64,000 bases of DNA from Rhodococcus sp. ARC_M5 (GCF_022810405.1 NZ_JALGQE010000008.1:1-64000), one strand, 5' to 3'. Shown: positions 10,700 through 20,368, counted from the stretch's first letter. Translations and numbers: made by a program. The notes: a model not told the origin generated them from the sequence alone.

Positions 10700-11473
10700 A
10701 TGCGTCTCGGTCGAATTGCAAGTCCTGATGGTGTGGCATTCGTGAGTATCGAAGGTGAGGGGGATGCCCGGACGGCGAAGGAAATTGCCGAACATCCTTT
10801 CGGCACACCGACGTTCACCGGTCGATCGTGGCCACTGGCCGACGTTCGGCTGCTCGCGCCGATCCTCGCCAGCAAGGTCATCGCCATCGGTAAGAACTAC
10901 GCCGCGCACGTGGCCGAGATGGGCGGTGAGGCACCGAAGGATCCCGTCATCTTCATCAAGCCGAACACCTCCATCGTCGGGCCCGGTGCGTCCATCGTGC
11001 TGCCGCCGTCGTCGAACGAGGTGCACTACGAGGGTGAACTGGCCATCGTGATCGGTCGTCCGTGCAAGGACGTGCCTGCCTCGAAGGCATACGACGTGGT
11101 GCTCGGATACACCGTCGCCAACGACGTCTCGGCACGCGACCACCAGAAGCACGACGGGCAATGGACCCGGGCGAAAGGGCACGACACGTTCTGCCCCCTC
11201 GGGCCGTGGATCGAGACGTCCCTCGACCCTTCCGATCTCGAGATCAAGACCGAGGTCGACGGCGTCGTCAAGCAGCAGAGCCGCACTTCGCTTCTGCTGC
11301 ACGATATTCCGAAGATCATCGAATGGGTGTCCGCGGTGATGACGCTGCTCCCCGGAGACGTCATTCTCACCGGAACTCCGGAAGGAGTCGGACCCATGAC
11401 CGACGGAGACAGTGTGTCGATCACCGTCGAGGGAATCGGAACCTTGACCAACCCAGTCGCAGCGAAGAAGTAG
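10700..11473 (+). CDS. Fumarylacetoacetate hydrolase (FAH) family enzyme
   Basis: A 257-residue member of the FAH superfamily, which includes 2-hydroxyhepta-2,4-diene-1,7-dioate isomerases, acylpyruvases and oxaloacetate decarboxylases. The metal site is visible: E111 and E113 in [12 protein letters not shown] and D142 in VANDVSARD. The gene is the positional counterpart of M. tuberculosis Rv2993c. The substrate is uncertain; no aromatic degradation genes lie nearby. An acylpyruvase or oxaloacetate-handling housekeeping role is as likely as catabolism. The transcript appears leaderless. gltX follows after seven bases and may share it. Confidence 0.88.
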   Translation: MRLGRIASPDGVAFVSIEGEGDARTAKEIAEHPFGTPTFTGRSWPLADVRLLAPILASKVIAIGKNYAAHVAEMGGEAPKDPVIFIKPNTSIVGPGASIVLPPSSNEVHYEGELAIVIGRPCKDVPASKAYDVVLGYTVANDVSARDHQKHDGQWTRAKGHDTFCPLGPWIETSLDPSDLEIKTEVDGVVKQQSRTSLLLHDIPKIIEWVSAVMTLLPGDVILTGTPEGVGPMTDGDSVSITVEGIGTLTNPVAAKK

Positions 11474-11480
11474 GACAACG

Positions 11481-12956
11481 ATGACCACAGCAACAGATGT
11501 GCGCGTTCGGTTCTGCCCGTCGCCCACTGGTACCCCGCACGTCGGTCTGGTCCGAACCGCGCTGTTCAACTGGGCTTTCGCTCGCCACCACGGCGGAAAA
11601 TTCGTCTTCCGTATCGAGGACACCGACGCCGCACGCGACTCCGAGGAGTCCTACGCCGCCCTGCTCGACGCACTGCGCTGGCTCGGACTCGAATGGGACG
11701 AGGGCCCCGAGGTGGGTGGCCCGTACGAGCCATACCGCCAGTCGTTGCGTCGCGAACAGCACACGGCCGTCGTTCGGCAGCTGCTCGACGCAGGCGAGGC
11801 CTACGAATCGTTCTCCACGCCGGAGGAGGTCGAAGCTCGGCACAAGGCTGCCGGACGCGACCCCAAGCTCGGCTACGACAACTTCGACCGCGATCTGACC
11901 CCGGAGCAGCGGCAGGGTTTCCTCGACGAGGGGCGCGGAGCCGTCGTTCGGTTGCGTATGCCCGATCACGATCTGGCGTGGAACGACCTCGTACGCGGGG
12001 AGACCACGTTCAAGGCGGAGACGGTTCCCGACTTCGCGTTGACCCGCGGCAACGGAGTTCCGTTGTACACGTTGGTCAATCCGGTCGACGACGCCCTGAT
12101 GAAGATCACCCACGTTCTGCGCGGCGAGGATCTGCTGTCGTCGACGCCCCGTCAGCTGGCCCTCTACGAGGCGTTGATCCGGATAGGCGTGGCCGATCGA
12201 ACCCCCGAGTTCGGTCATCTGCCCTTCGTGATGGGCCAGGGCAACAAGAAGCTGTCCAAGCGCGATCCCGAAGCAGACCTCTTCATCCACCGCGATCGGG
12301 GATTCATTCCGGAGGGGCTGCTGAACTACCTTGCTCTTCTCGGATGGGGCATCTCGGACGATCACGATGTCTTCTCGCTCGACGACATGGTCGCGGCGTT
12401 CGAGATCTCTTCGGTCAATTCCAATCCCGCGCGCTTCGACCAGAAGAAGGCCGACGCCATCAACGCCGAGCACATCCGGTTGCTTGCGGCCGACGATTTC
12501 GCGGCACGACTACGGGAATACCTGGTTGCTCGAGGACATCTCACCGAGCCGATCGACGAGGCGACATTCGCCGTCGCAGCCGATCTGGTGCAGACCCGCA
12601 TCGTCGTCCTGTCGGACGCCTGGGGACTGCTGAAGTTCCTGTTCGTCGACGAGGCAGACTTCGAGATCGACCCCGCGGCCGCGGCCAAGAACCTCGGTGC
12701 CGATGCCGCACCCGTTCTCGATGCCGCCATCGAGGCGTTGACGGCGTTGCAGACGTGGACCACGGCGGACTTGGAGGCGACTCTGAAGGATGCGTTGATC
12801 GAGAAGCTGGAGTTGAAGCCGCGCAAGGCTTTTGCCCCGGTGCGAGTGGGAGTGACCGGATCGCACATCAGCCCGCCGTTGTACGAGTCGATGGAGCTGC
12901 TCGGCCGCGAGAAGACCCTCGCTCGGCTGGCAGCGGCACGCGCGCAGACGGTGTGA
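11481..12956 (+). CDS. gltX: Glutamyl-tRNA synthetase
   Basis: A class I synthetase that charges tRNA-Glu. Actinobacteria generally lack GlnRS, so the same enzyme probably also mischarges tRNA-Gln for GatCAB repair (inference). 491 residues. The HIGH-type motif reads HVGL (20-23) after PSPTGTP, and the KMSKS-type motif is KLSK (257-260). An all-helical anticodon-binding domain occupies the last 150 residues. ATG start with AGGAC upstream, seven bases after the FAH-family gene. The tRNA genes for both of its probable substrates lie about 3 kb downstream. Confidence 0.97.
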   Translation: MTTATDVRVRFCPSPTGTPHVGLVRTALFNWAFARHHGGKFVFRIEDTDAARDSEESYAALLDALRWLGLEWDEGPEVGGPYEPYRQSLRREQHTAVVRQLLDAGEAYESFSTPEEVEARHKAAGRDPKLGYDNFDRDLTPEQRQGFLDEGRGAVVRLRMPDHDLAWNDLVRGETTFKAETVPDFALTRGNGVPLYTLVNPVDDALMKITHVLRGEDLLSSTPRQLALYEALIRIGVADRTPEFGHLPFVMGQGNKKLSKRDPEADLFIHRDRGFIPEGLLNYLALLGWGISDDHDVFSLDDMVAAFEISSVNSNPARFDQKKADAINAEHIRLLAADDFAARLREYLVARGHLTEPIDEATFAVAADLVQTRIVVLSDAWGLLKFLFVDEADFEIDPAAAAKNLGADAAPVLDAAIEALTALQTWTTADLEATLKDALIEKLELKPRKAFAPVRVGVTGSHISPPLYESMELLGREKTLARLAAARAQTV

Positions 12957-13010
12957 CGGCGTGACGGCGCACTGCTGCCGACGCAGACAGGTCGTCCAGG
13001 AACACCGCGA

Positions 13011-14021
13011 ATGAGCGTCGCCGACCGACTGGATCGGCTTCAGCGCAGGCGTCCGGTCCTCGGCTTTCCCATAGCGGTGGTCTACAAGTTCGTCGACGAT
13101 CAGGGTGGATACCTGGCTGCTCTGATCACGTACTACGCGTTCGTCTCGCTCTTTCCTGCGCTGCTGCTCTTCTCCGTGATTCTGGGCATCGTGTTGATGG
13201 GCAATCCGGAGCTGCAACAACAGATCCTGAACTCGGCTCTCGGTCAGATCCCGGCGATCGGGGACGAACTGGGGCGTCCCGAACGTATCGGTGGCGGCAC
13301 GGTGGGTCTGACGGTGGGTATCCTCGGGTCGCTGTACGGCGGGCTCGGTGTGTCGGTTGCGCTGCAGAACGCGATGAACACCGCATGGGCCGTGCCGAAG
13401 AACATACGGCCCGATCCCATTCGGGCCCGGGTGCGTGGATTGGGTTTGCTGAGCACAGTCGGTCTGGCTGTCCTGGGGATCACGGCAGTCAATGTGCTCA
13501 GTGCCGCGGGCTATTTCGGCCCGGAATCCGGCCTGGTGGTGTTCGTGATGGGCACCCTGCTCTACGTCGGAGTGTTCATCGTTGCGTTCAGGCTCGCGAC
13601 AGTGCGTCCGGTGTCGATCGGACAGGTGTGGCCGGGTGCCGTCGCGGCCGGCCTGACGTGGCAGCTGTTGCAGACCTTCGGCAGTGTCTACGTGAAGTAC
13701 GTAGCCGGGAGTGCGTCCGTGACGAACGGTGTCTTTGCAGTCGTGCTCGGGCTGTTGGCCTTTCTGTACGTGACCTCGATATCGATTGTGATCTGCATCG
13801 AGATCAACGTGGTTCGTGTCGACAGGCTGTTCCCGCGCGCTCTGCTGGGTCCGTTCACCGACGACGTCGAACTGACCGAAGGTGACAAACTCACCTACAC
13901 CGGGCAGGCAGAAGCGCAGCGCAGTACTGCGTTCGAGGAAATCGATGTGACGTTCGAGGATCCACCGAGCGCTCAGTCGGACTCCGACTCGGCGTCCGGC
14001 TCGGCAGCCGGGGCACCGTAG
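13011..14021 (+). CDS. YihY/virulence factor BrkB family membrane protein
   Basis: A 336-residue inner-membrane protein with about six hydrophobic helices between residues 20 and 280 (for example ALITYYAFVSLFPALLLFS) and a cytoplasmic acidic, Ser/Asp/Ala-rich tail. Typical family features include the FVSLFPALLLF helix and GGLGVSVALQNAMNTAW. The cellular role of the family is not settled. The last 49 bases overlap, tail-to-tail, the end of the DNA polymerase gene on the other strand. ATG start with CCAGGAA upstream. Confidence 0.87.
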   Translation: MSVADRLDRLQRRRPVLGFPIAVVYKFVDDQGGYLAALITYYAFVSLFPALLLFSVILGIVLMGNPELQQQILNSALGQIPAIGDELGRPERIGGGTVGLTVGILGSLYGGLGVSVALQNAMNTAWAVPKNIRPDPIRARVRGLGLLSTVGLAVLGITAVNVLSAAGYFGPESGLVVFVMGTLLYVGVFIVAFRLATVRPVSIGQVWPGAVAAGLTWQLLQTFGSVYVKYVAGSASVTNGVFAVVLGLLAFLYVTSISIVICIEINVVRVDRLFPRALLGPFTDDVELTEGDKLTYTGQAEAQRSTAFEEIDVTFEDPPSAQSDSDSASGSAAGAP

Positions 14022-15544
14022 AAGCGGTCGATCCTGGTCTCCATCGGAAAGCGCACCGCCGTGTCACCGAACATCAGGCGCGTAGCCGAGTCCGCCGCCG
14101 CCGCAACGGCCTCGGATACCCACGGTGCGTCGTCGAGTGGACAATGCACCACCACTTCGTCGTGTTGAAAGAACACCAACTCGCTTCTGCTCGACCACAA
14201 CCGTCCGCGTAGATCTGCCAACAGACACAAAGCCCATTCGGCTGCGGTCGCCTGCACCACGAAGTTGCGGGTGAATCGGCCACGGGCATGGGCGTCACCG
14301 GTGGACCACCACTGCGGCGTAGGGGGAGGGCAGGCCCGGCCCAGCCATGACCGGACCACCTCGCCGCGCTCACCGGCCCGCGCTGCCTCTTCCACGACCG
14401 CCACCGCATCGGGAAATCTCGCGCGTAGGCGAGTCAGCAACGAACGAGCCTCGCCCGACGTCGCGCCGTACAGCACTCCGAGAACCGCGACCTTGGCGTG
14501 CGCACGATCACCGTCGAACGACTCGGCCGCGACGGGGGCGTAGAGATCCGCTGTGCCCGCAGCGGCGACCATGCGTGGGTCACCCGACATCGCGGCGAGA
14601 ATGCGGGGTTCCAACTGGCCGGCGTCGGCCGCAACGAAGGTGTGCCCGGGGTTGGCGATCACGCTGGCGCGCAGCGGTTTCGGGATCTGCAACCCCCCAC
14701 CGCCGCGGCTCGCCCAGCGGCCGGAGACGACGGCCCCGGGGACGTAGACCGGTCGAAAACGATCCTCGCGAACCCACGCGTCCAGCCATGCCCACCCGTT
14801 GGTGCTGTGTAGTTTCGACAGATCTCGGTGGCGAAGCAGCAGCGGCACCGCAGGATGGTCGATGTCTCGGATCATGTGTGCACGAGTGGATGTGAGCTCG
14901 ATCCCGGCGCGCGCGAAAGCGGCGACCACCTCCGCGGGTGAGCCAGGGTTCACGCGGCGCCCGAACGCCGACGAGATCTCGTTCTCGAGCTTCACCAATG
15001 CAGGGGGAGTCGAACCGTCGACCGGCCTCGCACCGAGCGTCGCGTCGAGGTGCCGCCGATGCGCGGCGGCCGAGAACGGCAATCCGTCGAACGTCATCTC
15101 CGCCGCGGCCAGACCTCCGGCCGATTCGGCGGCCGCCAACAGCTGCAGCGCCCGATCGTCACCGATCTCCTCGCTCTGACGGCGATAGTCGGCGAGCACT
15201 GCCACGGGATCGGCCTGCGGGTCGGCGTCGAACAATCCGGGTCGAAGGTCTGCGGGTGTCGACGGCACCGTAGTGCGCCCCGTTCGCATCGCGAGAATGG
15301 CATCGACGAGGGCGAGATCATGGCAGCGCCGCACCCGCACCCCACCGTCGAGCAGTCGCGGGTAGATGCGGCTCGTGTCCTCCCACACCCAACGGGGAGC
15401 GTGCTCTCGCTCGATGGCGGCCACGGAGCCCACCAGATCGTCGGTGACCTCTTCGGCAGGGGAACTGCCGCCGGACGGAGAGCCGTCCTCGTCGAGGCGG
15501 ATCAGCACCGCACGGTTGCCCTGGGGAACGAGCAGCACCTTCAT
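13973..15544 (-). CDS. Family-A DNA polymerase, actinobacterial exonuclease/polymerase type
   Basis: A 523-residue protein annotated in related genomes as bifunctional 3'-5' exonuclease/DNA polymerase. The polymerase half is clear: SGRWASRGGGGLQ (274-286), motif A with D307 in AADAGQLEPR, motif B with K351 and Y359-G360, and motif C with H461-D462-E463. The first 200 residues occupy the exonuclease position but lack a recognisable set of catalytic acids, so proofreading is doubtful. It is shorter than replicative PolI and has no 5'-nuclease domain. A repair or damage-tolerance role is inference. It converges on and overlaps the BrkB gene by 49 bases. Confidence 0.85.
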   Translation of the reverse strand: MKVLLVPQGNRAVLIRLDEDGSPSGGSSPAEEVTDDLVGSVAAIEREHAPRWVWEDTSRIYPRLLDGGVRVRRCHDLALVDAILAMRTGRTTVPSTPADLRPGLFDADPQADPVAVLADYRRQSEEIGDDRALQLLAAAESAGGLAAAEMTFDGLPFSAAAHRRHLDATLGARPVDGSTPPALVKLENEISSAFGRRVNPGSPAEVVAAFARAGIELTSTRAHMIRDIDHPAVPLLLRHRDLSKLHSTNGWAWLDAWVREDRFRPVYVPGAVVSGRWASRGGGGLQIPKPLRASVIANPGHTFVAADAGQLEPRILAAMSGDPRMVAAAGTADLYAPVAAESFDGDRAHAKVAVLGVLYGATSGEARSLLTRLRARFPDAVAVVEEAARAGERGEVVRSWLGRACPPPTPQWWSTGDAHARGRFTRNFVVQATAAEWALCLLADLRGRLWSSRSELVFFQHDEVVVHCPLDDAPWVSEAVAAAADSATRLMFGDTAVRFPMETRIDRFYGAPAAEPDAESESD

Positions 15545-15784
15545 CGGCGTCTGCGAACTTCGAGAACGCTCACGAAACTGAAGTCTGCTTCATGCTCGGC
15601 GGCGGACGGTGCGCGGGTTCTGCGTTCACGCGGTGGTGTTCGAGCCGGTATCGCGGGCAGTCGAGGGCGGTTACCAGGGCTCTGAGCAGCCGATTTGGAG
15701 AATGGGTAGTGACCTTTGATAGTCTCTATCCCGGCTCGAAACGCAGTGCACATCGATCGGATGCGCATTTCGATTCAAGTCCAT
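15545..15784. other. Intergenic region before the tRNA pair
   Basis: No supported gene. It must carry the divergent promoters of the polymerase gene (minus strand) and tRNA-Gln (plus strand). TTTGATAGT near 15715 is AT-rich for this DNA, but I cannot assign hexamers with confidence. Confidence 0.3.
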
Positions 15785-15856
15785 TGGGGTATGGTGTAAT
15801 TGGCAACACAGCGGTTTCTGGTACCGCCATTCTAGGTTCGAGTCCTGGTACCCCAG
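15785..15856 (+). tRNA. tRNA-Gln (anticodon CTG)
   Basis: A full cloverleaf can be drawn. The acceptor stem is TGGGGTA (15785-15791) with TACCCCA (15849-15855) and discriminator G15856; the anticodon stem is GCGGT/ACCGC; the seven-base loop TTCTGGT has anticodon CTG at 15818-15820. The T arm contains GGTTCGAGTCC. CCA is not encoded. It reads CAG codons, and is probably charged through Glu-tRNA-Gln and GatCAB. Confidence 0.95.
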
Positions 15857-15955
15857 CGAGCAGGTGAGCGGCGATTTTGCCGCCGATGCCGAGGCAGTTA
15901 AGCTACCTCAGCATCACGTGTTCGATACAGCGTCAACAATGCAGGTGAAGTTCCT

Positions 15956-16028
15956 GGCCCCGTCGTCTAGCGGCCTAGGACGCCGCCCTCTCAAGGCGGT
16001 AGCGCGGGTTCGAATCCCGTCGGGGCTA
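15956..16028 (+). tRNA. tRNA-Glu (anticodon CTC)
   Basis: A 73-base cloverleaf: acceptor GGCCCCG (15956-15962) with CGGGGCT (16021-16027), including a terminal G-U pair, and discriminator A16028. The anticodon arm GCCGCCCTCTCAAGGCGG presents CTC, reading GAG. The T arm contains GGTTCGAATCC. It lies 99 bases after tRNA-Gln and is followed at once by a strong hairpin terminator, so the two may be one transcript. Confidence 0.95.
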
Positions 16029-16032
16029 CGAA

Positions 16033-16072
16033 GACAGCACCCCCTCGATCTCCGGATCGAGGGGGTGCTGTC
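16033..16072 (+). terminator. Terminator of the tRNA pair
   Basis: A perfect 18-bp stem (16033-16050 with 16055-16072) with a TCCG loop starts four bases after tRNA-Glu and is followed by GTTTC. It also lies downstream of the convergent DUF5302 gene and may terminate both. Confidence 0.85.
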
Positions 16073-16119
16073 GTTTCGGTGTGACCGTCGTTTCGGCTGT
16101 GCGGTGGTCTCGCTTCGCG

Positions 16120-16287
16120 TCAGACGCTCTTGCGACGGAACATCTTCTGGTGATCGGCCGGACCGTGGACGTTGTTCACCTTGGGGCCACCGTCCTTGTG
16201 ATCGACGGAATTGTGCGATCTGCTGTTCTTCTGTTCGAGAACCTCGCGGAACTTCTTCTTCAATTCTTCGCTGCCGGATTCTGACAT
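16120..16287 (-). CDS. DUF5302 small protein
   Basis: A 55-residue polar protein. It matches the small actinobacterial DUF5302 family: an N-terminal helix (EELKKKFREVLEQKN) and a conserved basic C-terminus with HKDGG, HGP and a final FRRKS. I chose the ATG at 16287 because GAGGAG lies eight bases upstream and the 20 residues encoded further upstream do not resemble the family. No membrane segment or catalytic motif. Function unknown. Confidence 0.75.
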   Translation of the reverse strand: MSESGSEELKKKFREVLEQKNSRSHNSVDHKDGGPKVNNVHGPADHQKMFRRKSV

Positions 16288-16406
16288 GGGGCACTCCTCG
16301 CAGTCGGCGACCGGCCGGGTGGGCCGTTCGAGACGAACGTACTCCACTTCCGCGGCCTCTTCAGCCGGTTTTTTCGTGCTGCAGTCGATCGGCCTCGGTG
16401 CGGTGC

Positions 16407-17135
16407 TCAGAGGCGCTTGTGCAGCGCGTCGGCTGCGGCGAGCAGGTCTGCTGCCCAGCGTGCGCCCGGCTTGCGTCCGATGCGGTCGATCGGGCCGGAC
16501 ACCGAGATCGCGGCCACCACAGTGTCGTTGCTGTCGCGCACCGGCGCGGCGACGCTGGCGACGCCCGGCTCACGTTCACCTGCGCTCTGTGCCCACCCTC
16601 GCCTGCGGATCTCCAGCAGGACCCGTTCGCCGAATTCGGCGTCCGGCAGCACTGTGCGTTGGGTCTGCGAATCTGCCCACGCAAGAAGCACTTTGGCACC
16701 GGAGCCGGCTGTCATGGGTAGCCGGGCACCGACGAGCACGGTATCTCGGAGACCGGTCGGGGGCTCCATGGATGCGACACAGACGCGTACGGTCCCCTCG
16801 CGGCGGTAGATCTGCACGCTCTCGCCGGTGATTTCGCGAAGCCGAGGCAGTACCGATGCGGCGGCCTCGAGTAACGCGTCAGACGCGCTGGCCGCCAGTT
16901 CCCCGAGTGCCGGACCGGTGCGCCACAGGCCGTCGGCATCGCGAACGAGAAGTCTGTGGGACTCGAGGCCGACAGCGAGGCGGTGGGCGGTGGCGCGGGG
17001 CAGGCCGGTTCGAGCGCACAGGTCGCCCAGATTGCATGGCTTCTCGGCCACCGCGTGCAGCACTGCCATCGCCTTGTCGAGTACGCCGATGCCACTCGAT
17101 TTGTCGACGAGGCCGCCCAGGCTATGCTGTCTCAT
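16407..17135 (-). CDS. ltbR: IclR-family regulator of leucine genes (LtbR/NdgR type)
   Basis: A 242-residue IclR protein: an N-terminal winged helix (about 15-65, with LCARTGLPRATAHRLAVGL as recognition region) and a C-terminal effector-binding domain (about 85-240). It is divergent from leuC, the same arrangement as LtbR of Corynebacterium and NdgR of Streptomyces, which control leucine (and tryptophan) genes; this gene is probably their counterpart. The shared region of 145 bases should hold its operator. The ATG lies six bases after TAATAT with no Shine-Dalgarno, so its mRNA is probably leaderless and subject to autoregulation at that -10. Confidence 0.85.
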   Translation of the reverse strand: MRQHSLGGLVDKSSGIGVLDKAMAVLHAVAEKPCNLGDLCARTGLPRATAHRLAVGLESHRLLVRDADGLWRTGPALGELAASASDALLEAAASVLPRLREITGESVQIYRREGTVRVCVASMEPPTGLRDTVLVGARLPMTAGSGAKVLLAWADSQTQRTVLPDAEFGERVLLEIRRRGWAQSAGEREPGVASVAAPVRDSNDTVVAAISVSGPIDRIGRKPGARWAADLLAAADALHKRL

Positions 17136-17141
17136 AGAACG

Positions 17142-17147
17142 ATATTA
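17142..17147 (-). promoter_or_regulatory. -10 element of the leaderless IclR gene
   Basis: On the minus strand this reads TAATAT, close to a consensus -10, ending six bases before the ATG at 17135. It lies in the shared control region with leuC, so a regulator bound here could block both promoters. Confidence 0.6.
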
Positions 17148-17280
17148 GCCTCCCGAATGCTGAGATTGCACAACTGCGAGAAGTCCAGCGTGCCGCGGGG
17201 GATGATGGCGAGACGATCACGCGAGGTGGACCAGCCCGTCCGCCGGCGCGACGACAGGGAAGACGAGGTCTGCGACAGCG

Positions 17281-18735
17281 ATGTCCGAAACGACGAAATC
17301 CGATGCGTCTGTGGCGCAAGCGCCGAAGACGCTGGCGGAGAAGGTATGGGACCAACATGTGGTCGTCCCCGGTGGGGGAGAAGGCGGTGCACGTGAGCCG
17401 GATCTGATCTACATCGATCTGCACCTCGTGCACGAGGTCACCAGCCCGCAGGCATTCGATGGTCTGCGGTTGGCCGGCCGCGAGCTTCGACGCCCGGACC
17501 TGACGATCGCAACGGAGGACCACAACGTCCCGACGGCCGACATCTTCGCGCCCATCGCCGATCTCGTCTCACGCACCCAGGTCGACACCCTTCGCCGCAA
17601 CTGCGAGGAGTTCGGAGTTCGGTTGTACCCGATGGGAGATCTCGATCAGGGCATCGTCCACATCATCGGCCCGCAGCTCGGTCTGACCCAGCCGGGTATG
17701 ACGATCGTGTGCGGAGACAGTCACACCTCGACGCACGGCGCATTCGGTTCGATCGCAATGGGAATCGGCACCAGCGAGGTCGAGCATGTGATGGCGACCC
17801 AGACTCTGTCTCTGCGACCGTTCAAGACCATGGCCATCACCGTCGACGGAGAATTGGCTCCGGGCGTGACGAGCAAGGATCTGATTCTCGCGGTGATCGC
17901 CAAGATCGGCACCGGAGGCGGTCAGGGATACGTGCTCGAGTATCGCGGTGAGGCCATCCGCAAGTTGTCGATGGAAGCCCGAATGACCATCTGCAACATG
18001 TCGATCGAGGCCGGGGCGCGCGCGGGCATGATCGCACCCGACGAGATCACGTACGAATATTTGAAGGGACGGCCACACGCGCCCCAGGGGGCGGAGTGGG
18101 ATGCTGCGGTGGCCGCGTGGAACGAACTGGCGACCGACGCGGATGCGGTGTTCGACAACGAGGTACACATCGATGCGAGCACCCTGACGCCGTTCGTCAC
18201 CTGGGGGACGAACCCGGGTCAAGGTGCCCCGTTGGGGGACACCGTGCCCGATCCGGAGGCCATGCTGGACGAGGGCGAGCGTGTGTCGGCCCAGAAGGCC
18301 TTGCAGTACATGGGTCTCGAAGCAGGGACACCGATCCGCGAGATTTCCGTCGACACCGTGTTCGTGGGCTCCTGCACCAACGGCCGCATCGAGGATCTTC
18401 GCGCAGTGGCGTCCGTCCTCGAGGGGCGTCGCGTCGCAGACGGCGTGCGAATGCTGGTGGTACCCGGGTCGATGCGGGTGCGCGCGCAGGCCGAAGAGGA
18501 AGGGCTCGGTGAGATCTTCACCGCAGCAGGGGCCGAGTGGCGGCAGGCCGGCTGCTCGATGTGTCTGGGGATGAACCCCGATCAGCTCACTTCGGGAGAA
18601 CGTTCGGCGTCTACGTCAAACCGCAATTTCGAGGGACGTCAGGGCAAGGGCGGTCGCACTCACCTCGTGTCGCCTTTGGTCGCGGCGGCCACTGCAGTTC
18701 GCGGAACCCTGTCCTCTCCGGCGGATCTCGCGTAG
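17281..18735 (+). CDS. leuC: 3-Isopropylmalate dehydratase large subunit
   Basis: With LeuD, isomerises 2- to 3-isopropylmalate in leucine synthesis. 484 residues in the aconitase family. The three [4Fe-4S] cluster cysteines are C365 (VGSCTNGR), C425 and C428 (CSMCLG). Other conserved pieces are EDHNVPT and [14 protein letters not shown]. The ATG start has GAGG about ten bases upstream. It is the first gene of leuC-leuD, 47 bases apart, probably under the divergent IclR regulator. Confidence 0.97.
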   Translation: MSETTKSDASVAQAPKTLAEKVWDQHVVVPGGGEGGAREPDLIYIDLHLVHEVTSPQAFDGLRLAGRELRRPDLTIATEDHNVPTADIFAPIADLVSRTQVDTLRRNCEEFGVRLYPMGDLDQGIVHIIGPQLGLTQPGMTIVCGDSHTSTHGAFGSIAMGIGTSEVEHVMATQTLSLRPFKTMAITVDGELAPGVTSKDLILAVIAKIGTGGGQGYVLEYRGEAIRKLSMEARMTICNMSIEAGARAGMIAPDEITYEYLKGRPHAPQGAEWDAAVAAWNELATDADAVFDNEVHIDASTLTPFVTWGTNPGQGAPLGDTVPDPEAMLDEGERVSAQKALQYMGLEAGTPIREISVDTVFVGSCTNGRIEDLRAVASVLEGRRVADGVRMLVVPGSMRVRAQAEEEGLGEIFTAAGAEWRQAGCSMCLGMNPDQLTSGERSASTSNRNFEGRQGKGGRTHLVSPLVAAATAVRGTLSSPADLA

Positions 18736-18782
18736 CAGCGAGTCCCCCGCCCGGATCGATCGAACTCACAGGAGAAATTTCG

Positions 18783-19400
18783 ATGGAAGCTTTCACTCGA
18801 CACAAAGGCATCGGCGTTCCGCTCCGGCGGTCCAATGTCGACACGGATCAGATCATTCCGGCGGTCTATCTCAAACGAGTGACCCGCACCGGATTCGAGG
18901 ACGGGTTGTTCGCCGGTTGGCGATCCGATCCGAACTTCATCTTGAACCTCGAGCCCTACGACCGTGGATCGGTTCTCGTTGCCGGGCCGGACTTCGGCAC
19001 GGGATCGTCACGCGAGCACGCTGTCTGGGCGCTGTCGGACTTCGGTTTCAGGGTCGTCATCGCATCCAGATTTGCCGATATCTTCCGCGGAAACATGGGC
19101 AAAGCCGGCTTGGTGGCGGCCGAGGTCGAGCAATCGGACGTCGAATTGCTGTGGAAAGCCTTAGAAGAACAGCCCGGTCTGGAGATAATCGTCGACCTCG
19201 TCGACAAGACCGTCACGGCTGGAACCTTGGTGGTGCGCTTCGCGATTGACGACTACACGAGGTGGCGTCTGCTGGAAGGTCTGGACGACATCGGATTGAC
19301 ATTACGCCAGGTAGAGGCCATTACGGAGTACGAAAAGTCAAGGCCTTCATACAAACCCCTGACGCTTCCGGCGCGGATCGAGACGCCCTCCGAAAGCTGA
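18783..19400 (+). CDS. leuD: 3-Isopropylmalate dehydratase small subunit
   Basis: The 205-residue swivel-domain subunit that pairs with LeuC. Conserved features are [12 protein letters not shown] near the N-terminus and [13 protein letters not shown] (substrate-binding loop) near residue 75. The ATG at 18783 has AGGAG nine bases upstream; the open frame extends further back inside leuC, but only this start gives the family's N-terminus. Closely follows leuC. Confidence 0.96.
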   Translation: MEAFTRHKGIGVPLRRSNVDTDQIIPAVYLKRVTRTGFEDGLFAGWRSDPNFILNLEPYDRGSVLVAGPDFGTGSSREHAVWALSDFGFRVVIASRFADIFRGNMGKAGLVAAEVEQSDVELLWKALEEQPGLEIIVDLVDKTVTAGTLVVRFAIDDYTRWRLLEGLDDIGLTLRQVEAITEYEKSRPSYKPLTLPARIETPSES

Positions 19401-19549
19401 CCGGGTGGGGGTCCGACACGCTTTGCGGCCGTGAAGCATTCCGCGACGCCGGAATGAAAATTGGCGTGGCGCATAGACTCTTGACGACTTGGGGTTTACC
19501 GTTGTAGTAGTCGGTCCGACGATGGGCCACAATATAGCGGAGGAAATCC

Positions 19550-20245
19550 ATGAACAAGGCAGAGCTGATCGACGCCCTGACCGAGAAGTTGGGGTCTGAC
19601 AGGCGGAGCGCCACAGAGGCTGTCGAGAACATCGTCGACACCATCGTGCGCGCAGTGCACCGCGGCGAGAGCGTCACGATCACGGGCTTCGGCGTGTTCG
19701 AACAGCGTCGTCGCGCAGCGCGTGTCGCCCGCAACCCCCGCACCGGTGAGACCGTTCGCGTGAAGCCGACCAATGTTCCGGCATTCCGTCCGGGTGCTCA
19801 GTTCAAGGCTGTCATCGCCGGCGGACAGAAGCTGCCCGCCAGCGGTCCTGCCGTGAAGCGCGGTTCGGCTGCGGCTCCGGCCAAGAAGACTGCCGCTGCG
19901 AAGAAGACGGCTGCCAAGAAGGCGGCCGTGAAGTCGACTGCCCGTAAGGCAACCACCGCAGCTGCCAAGAAGGCTGCTCCGGCCAAGACGGCTGCCAAGA
20001 AGGCTGCACCGGCCAAGACCGCCGCCAAGAAGGCGGCACCGGCCAAGACCACCGTGCGCAAGACCACCGCGGCAGCTGCCAAGAAGGCTCCGGCCAAGAC
20101 GACAGCGCGCAAGGCTGCAACGACTGCTGCCCCCGCCAAGAAGGCTCCGGCGAAAACGGCAGCGAAGAAGACCGTCGCCAAGAAGGCCCCGGCCAAGAAG
20201 GCTCCCGCGAAGAAGGCTCCGGCAAAGCGCGCAGCCAAGAAGTAG
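19550..20245 (+). CDS. hupB: HU-type nucleoid protein with Lys/Ala-rich tail
   Basis: A DNA-binding and DNA-bending protein of the nucleoid. Residues 1-90 are a standard HU domain ([40 protein letters not shown]). Residues 95-231 are a histone-H1-like tail built from PAKKA and [10 protein letters not shown] repeats, as in mycobacterial HupB/Hlp. The tail raises non-specific DNA affinity and in mycobacteria is a site of lysine modification. The DNA of the tail contains three tandem 30-bp units, so its length may vary between strains. ATG start with GGAGG upstream; a strong terminator follows. Confidence 0.96.
   Translation: MNKAELIDALTEKLGSDRRSATEAVENIVDTIVRAVHRGESVTITGFGVFEQRRRAARVARNPRTGETVRVKPTNVPAFRPGAQFKAVIAGGQKLPASGPAVKRGSAAAPAKKTAAAKKTAAKKAAVKSTARKATTAAAKKAAPAKTAAKKAAPAKTAAKKAAPAKTTVRKTTAAAAKKAPAKTTARKAATTAAPAKKAPAKTAAKKTVAKKAPAKKAPAKKAPAKRAAKK
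19961..20050 (+). repeat. Three tandem 30-bp units in the hupB tail
   Basis: Units at 19961-19990, 19991-20020 and 20021-20050 encode the ten-residue block [10 protein letters not shown] three times, differing only at silent or nearly silent positions. A shorter 15-bp PAKKA-type periodicity continues at about 20176-20226. Such repeats can expand or contract by slippage or recombination. Confidence 0.9.
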
Positions 20246-20307
20246 AGCCTGCCTGCTCCCACCGCTTCGACACAGCGGTGAATACGGCAGTGCGGCTGTG
20301 AAGTCGT

Positions 20308-20350
20308 CAGAATGGCCCCCGACTCGAGAATCGAGTCGGGGGCCATTCTG
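20308..20350. terminator. Bidirectional terminator between hupB and mutT1
   Basis: A perfect 20-bp inverted repeat (20308-20327 with 20331-20350) with a GAA loop, 62 bases after hupB and 18 bases beyond the end of the convergent mutT1 gene. Confidence 0.85.
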
Positions 20351-20368
20351 CGGTTCGTGCCTGCGCGT

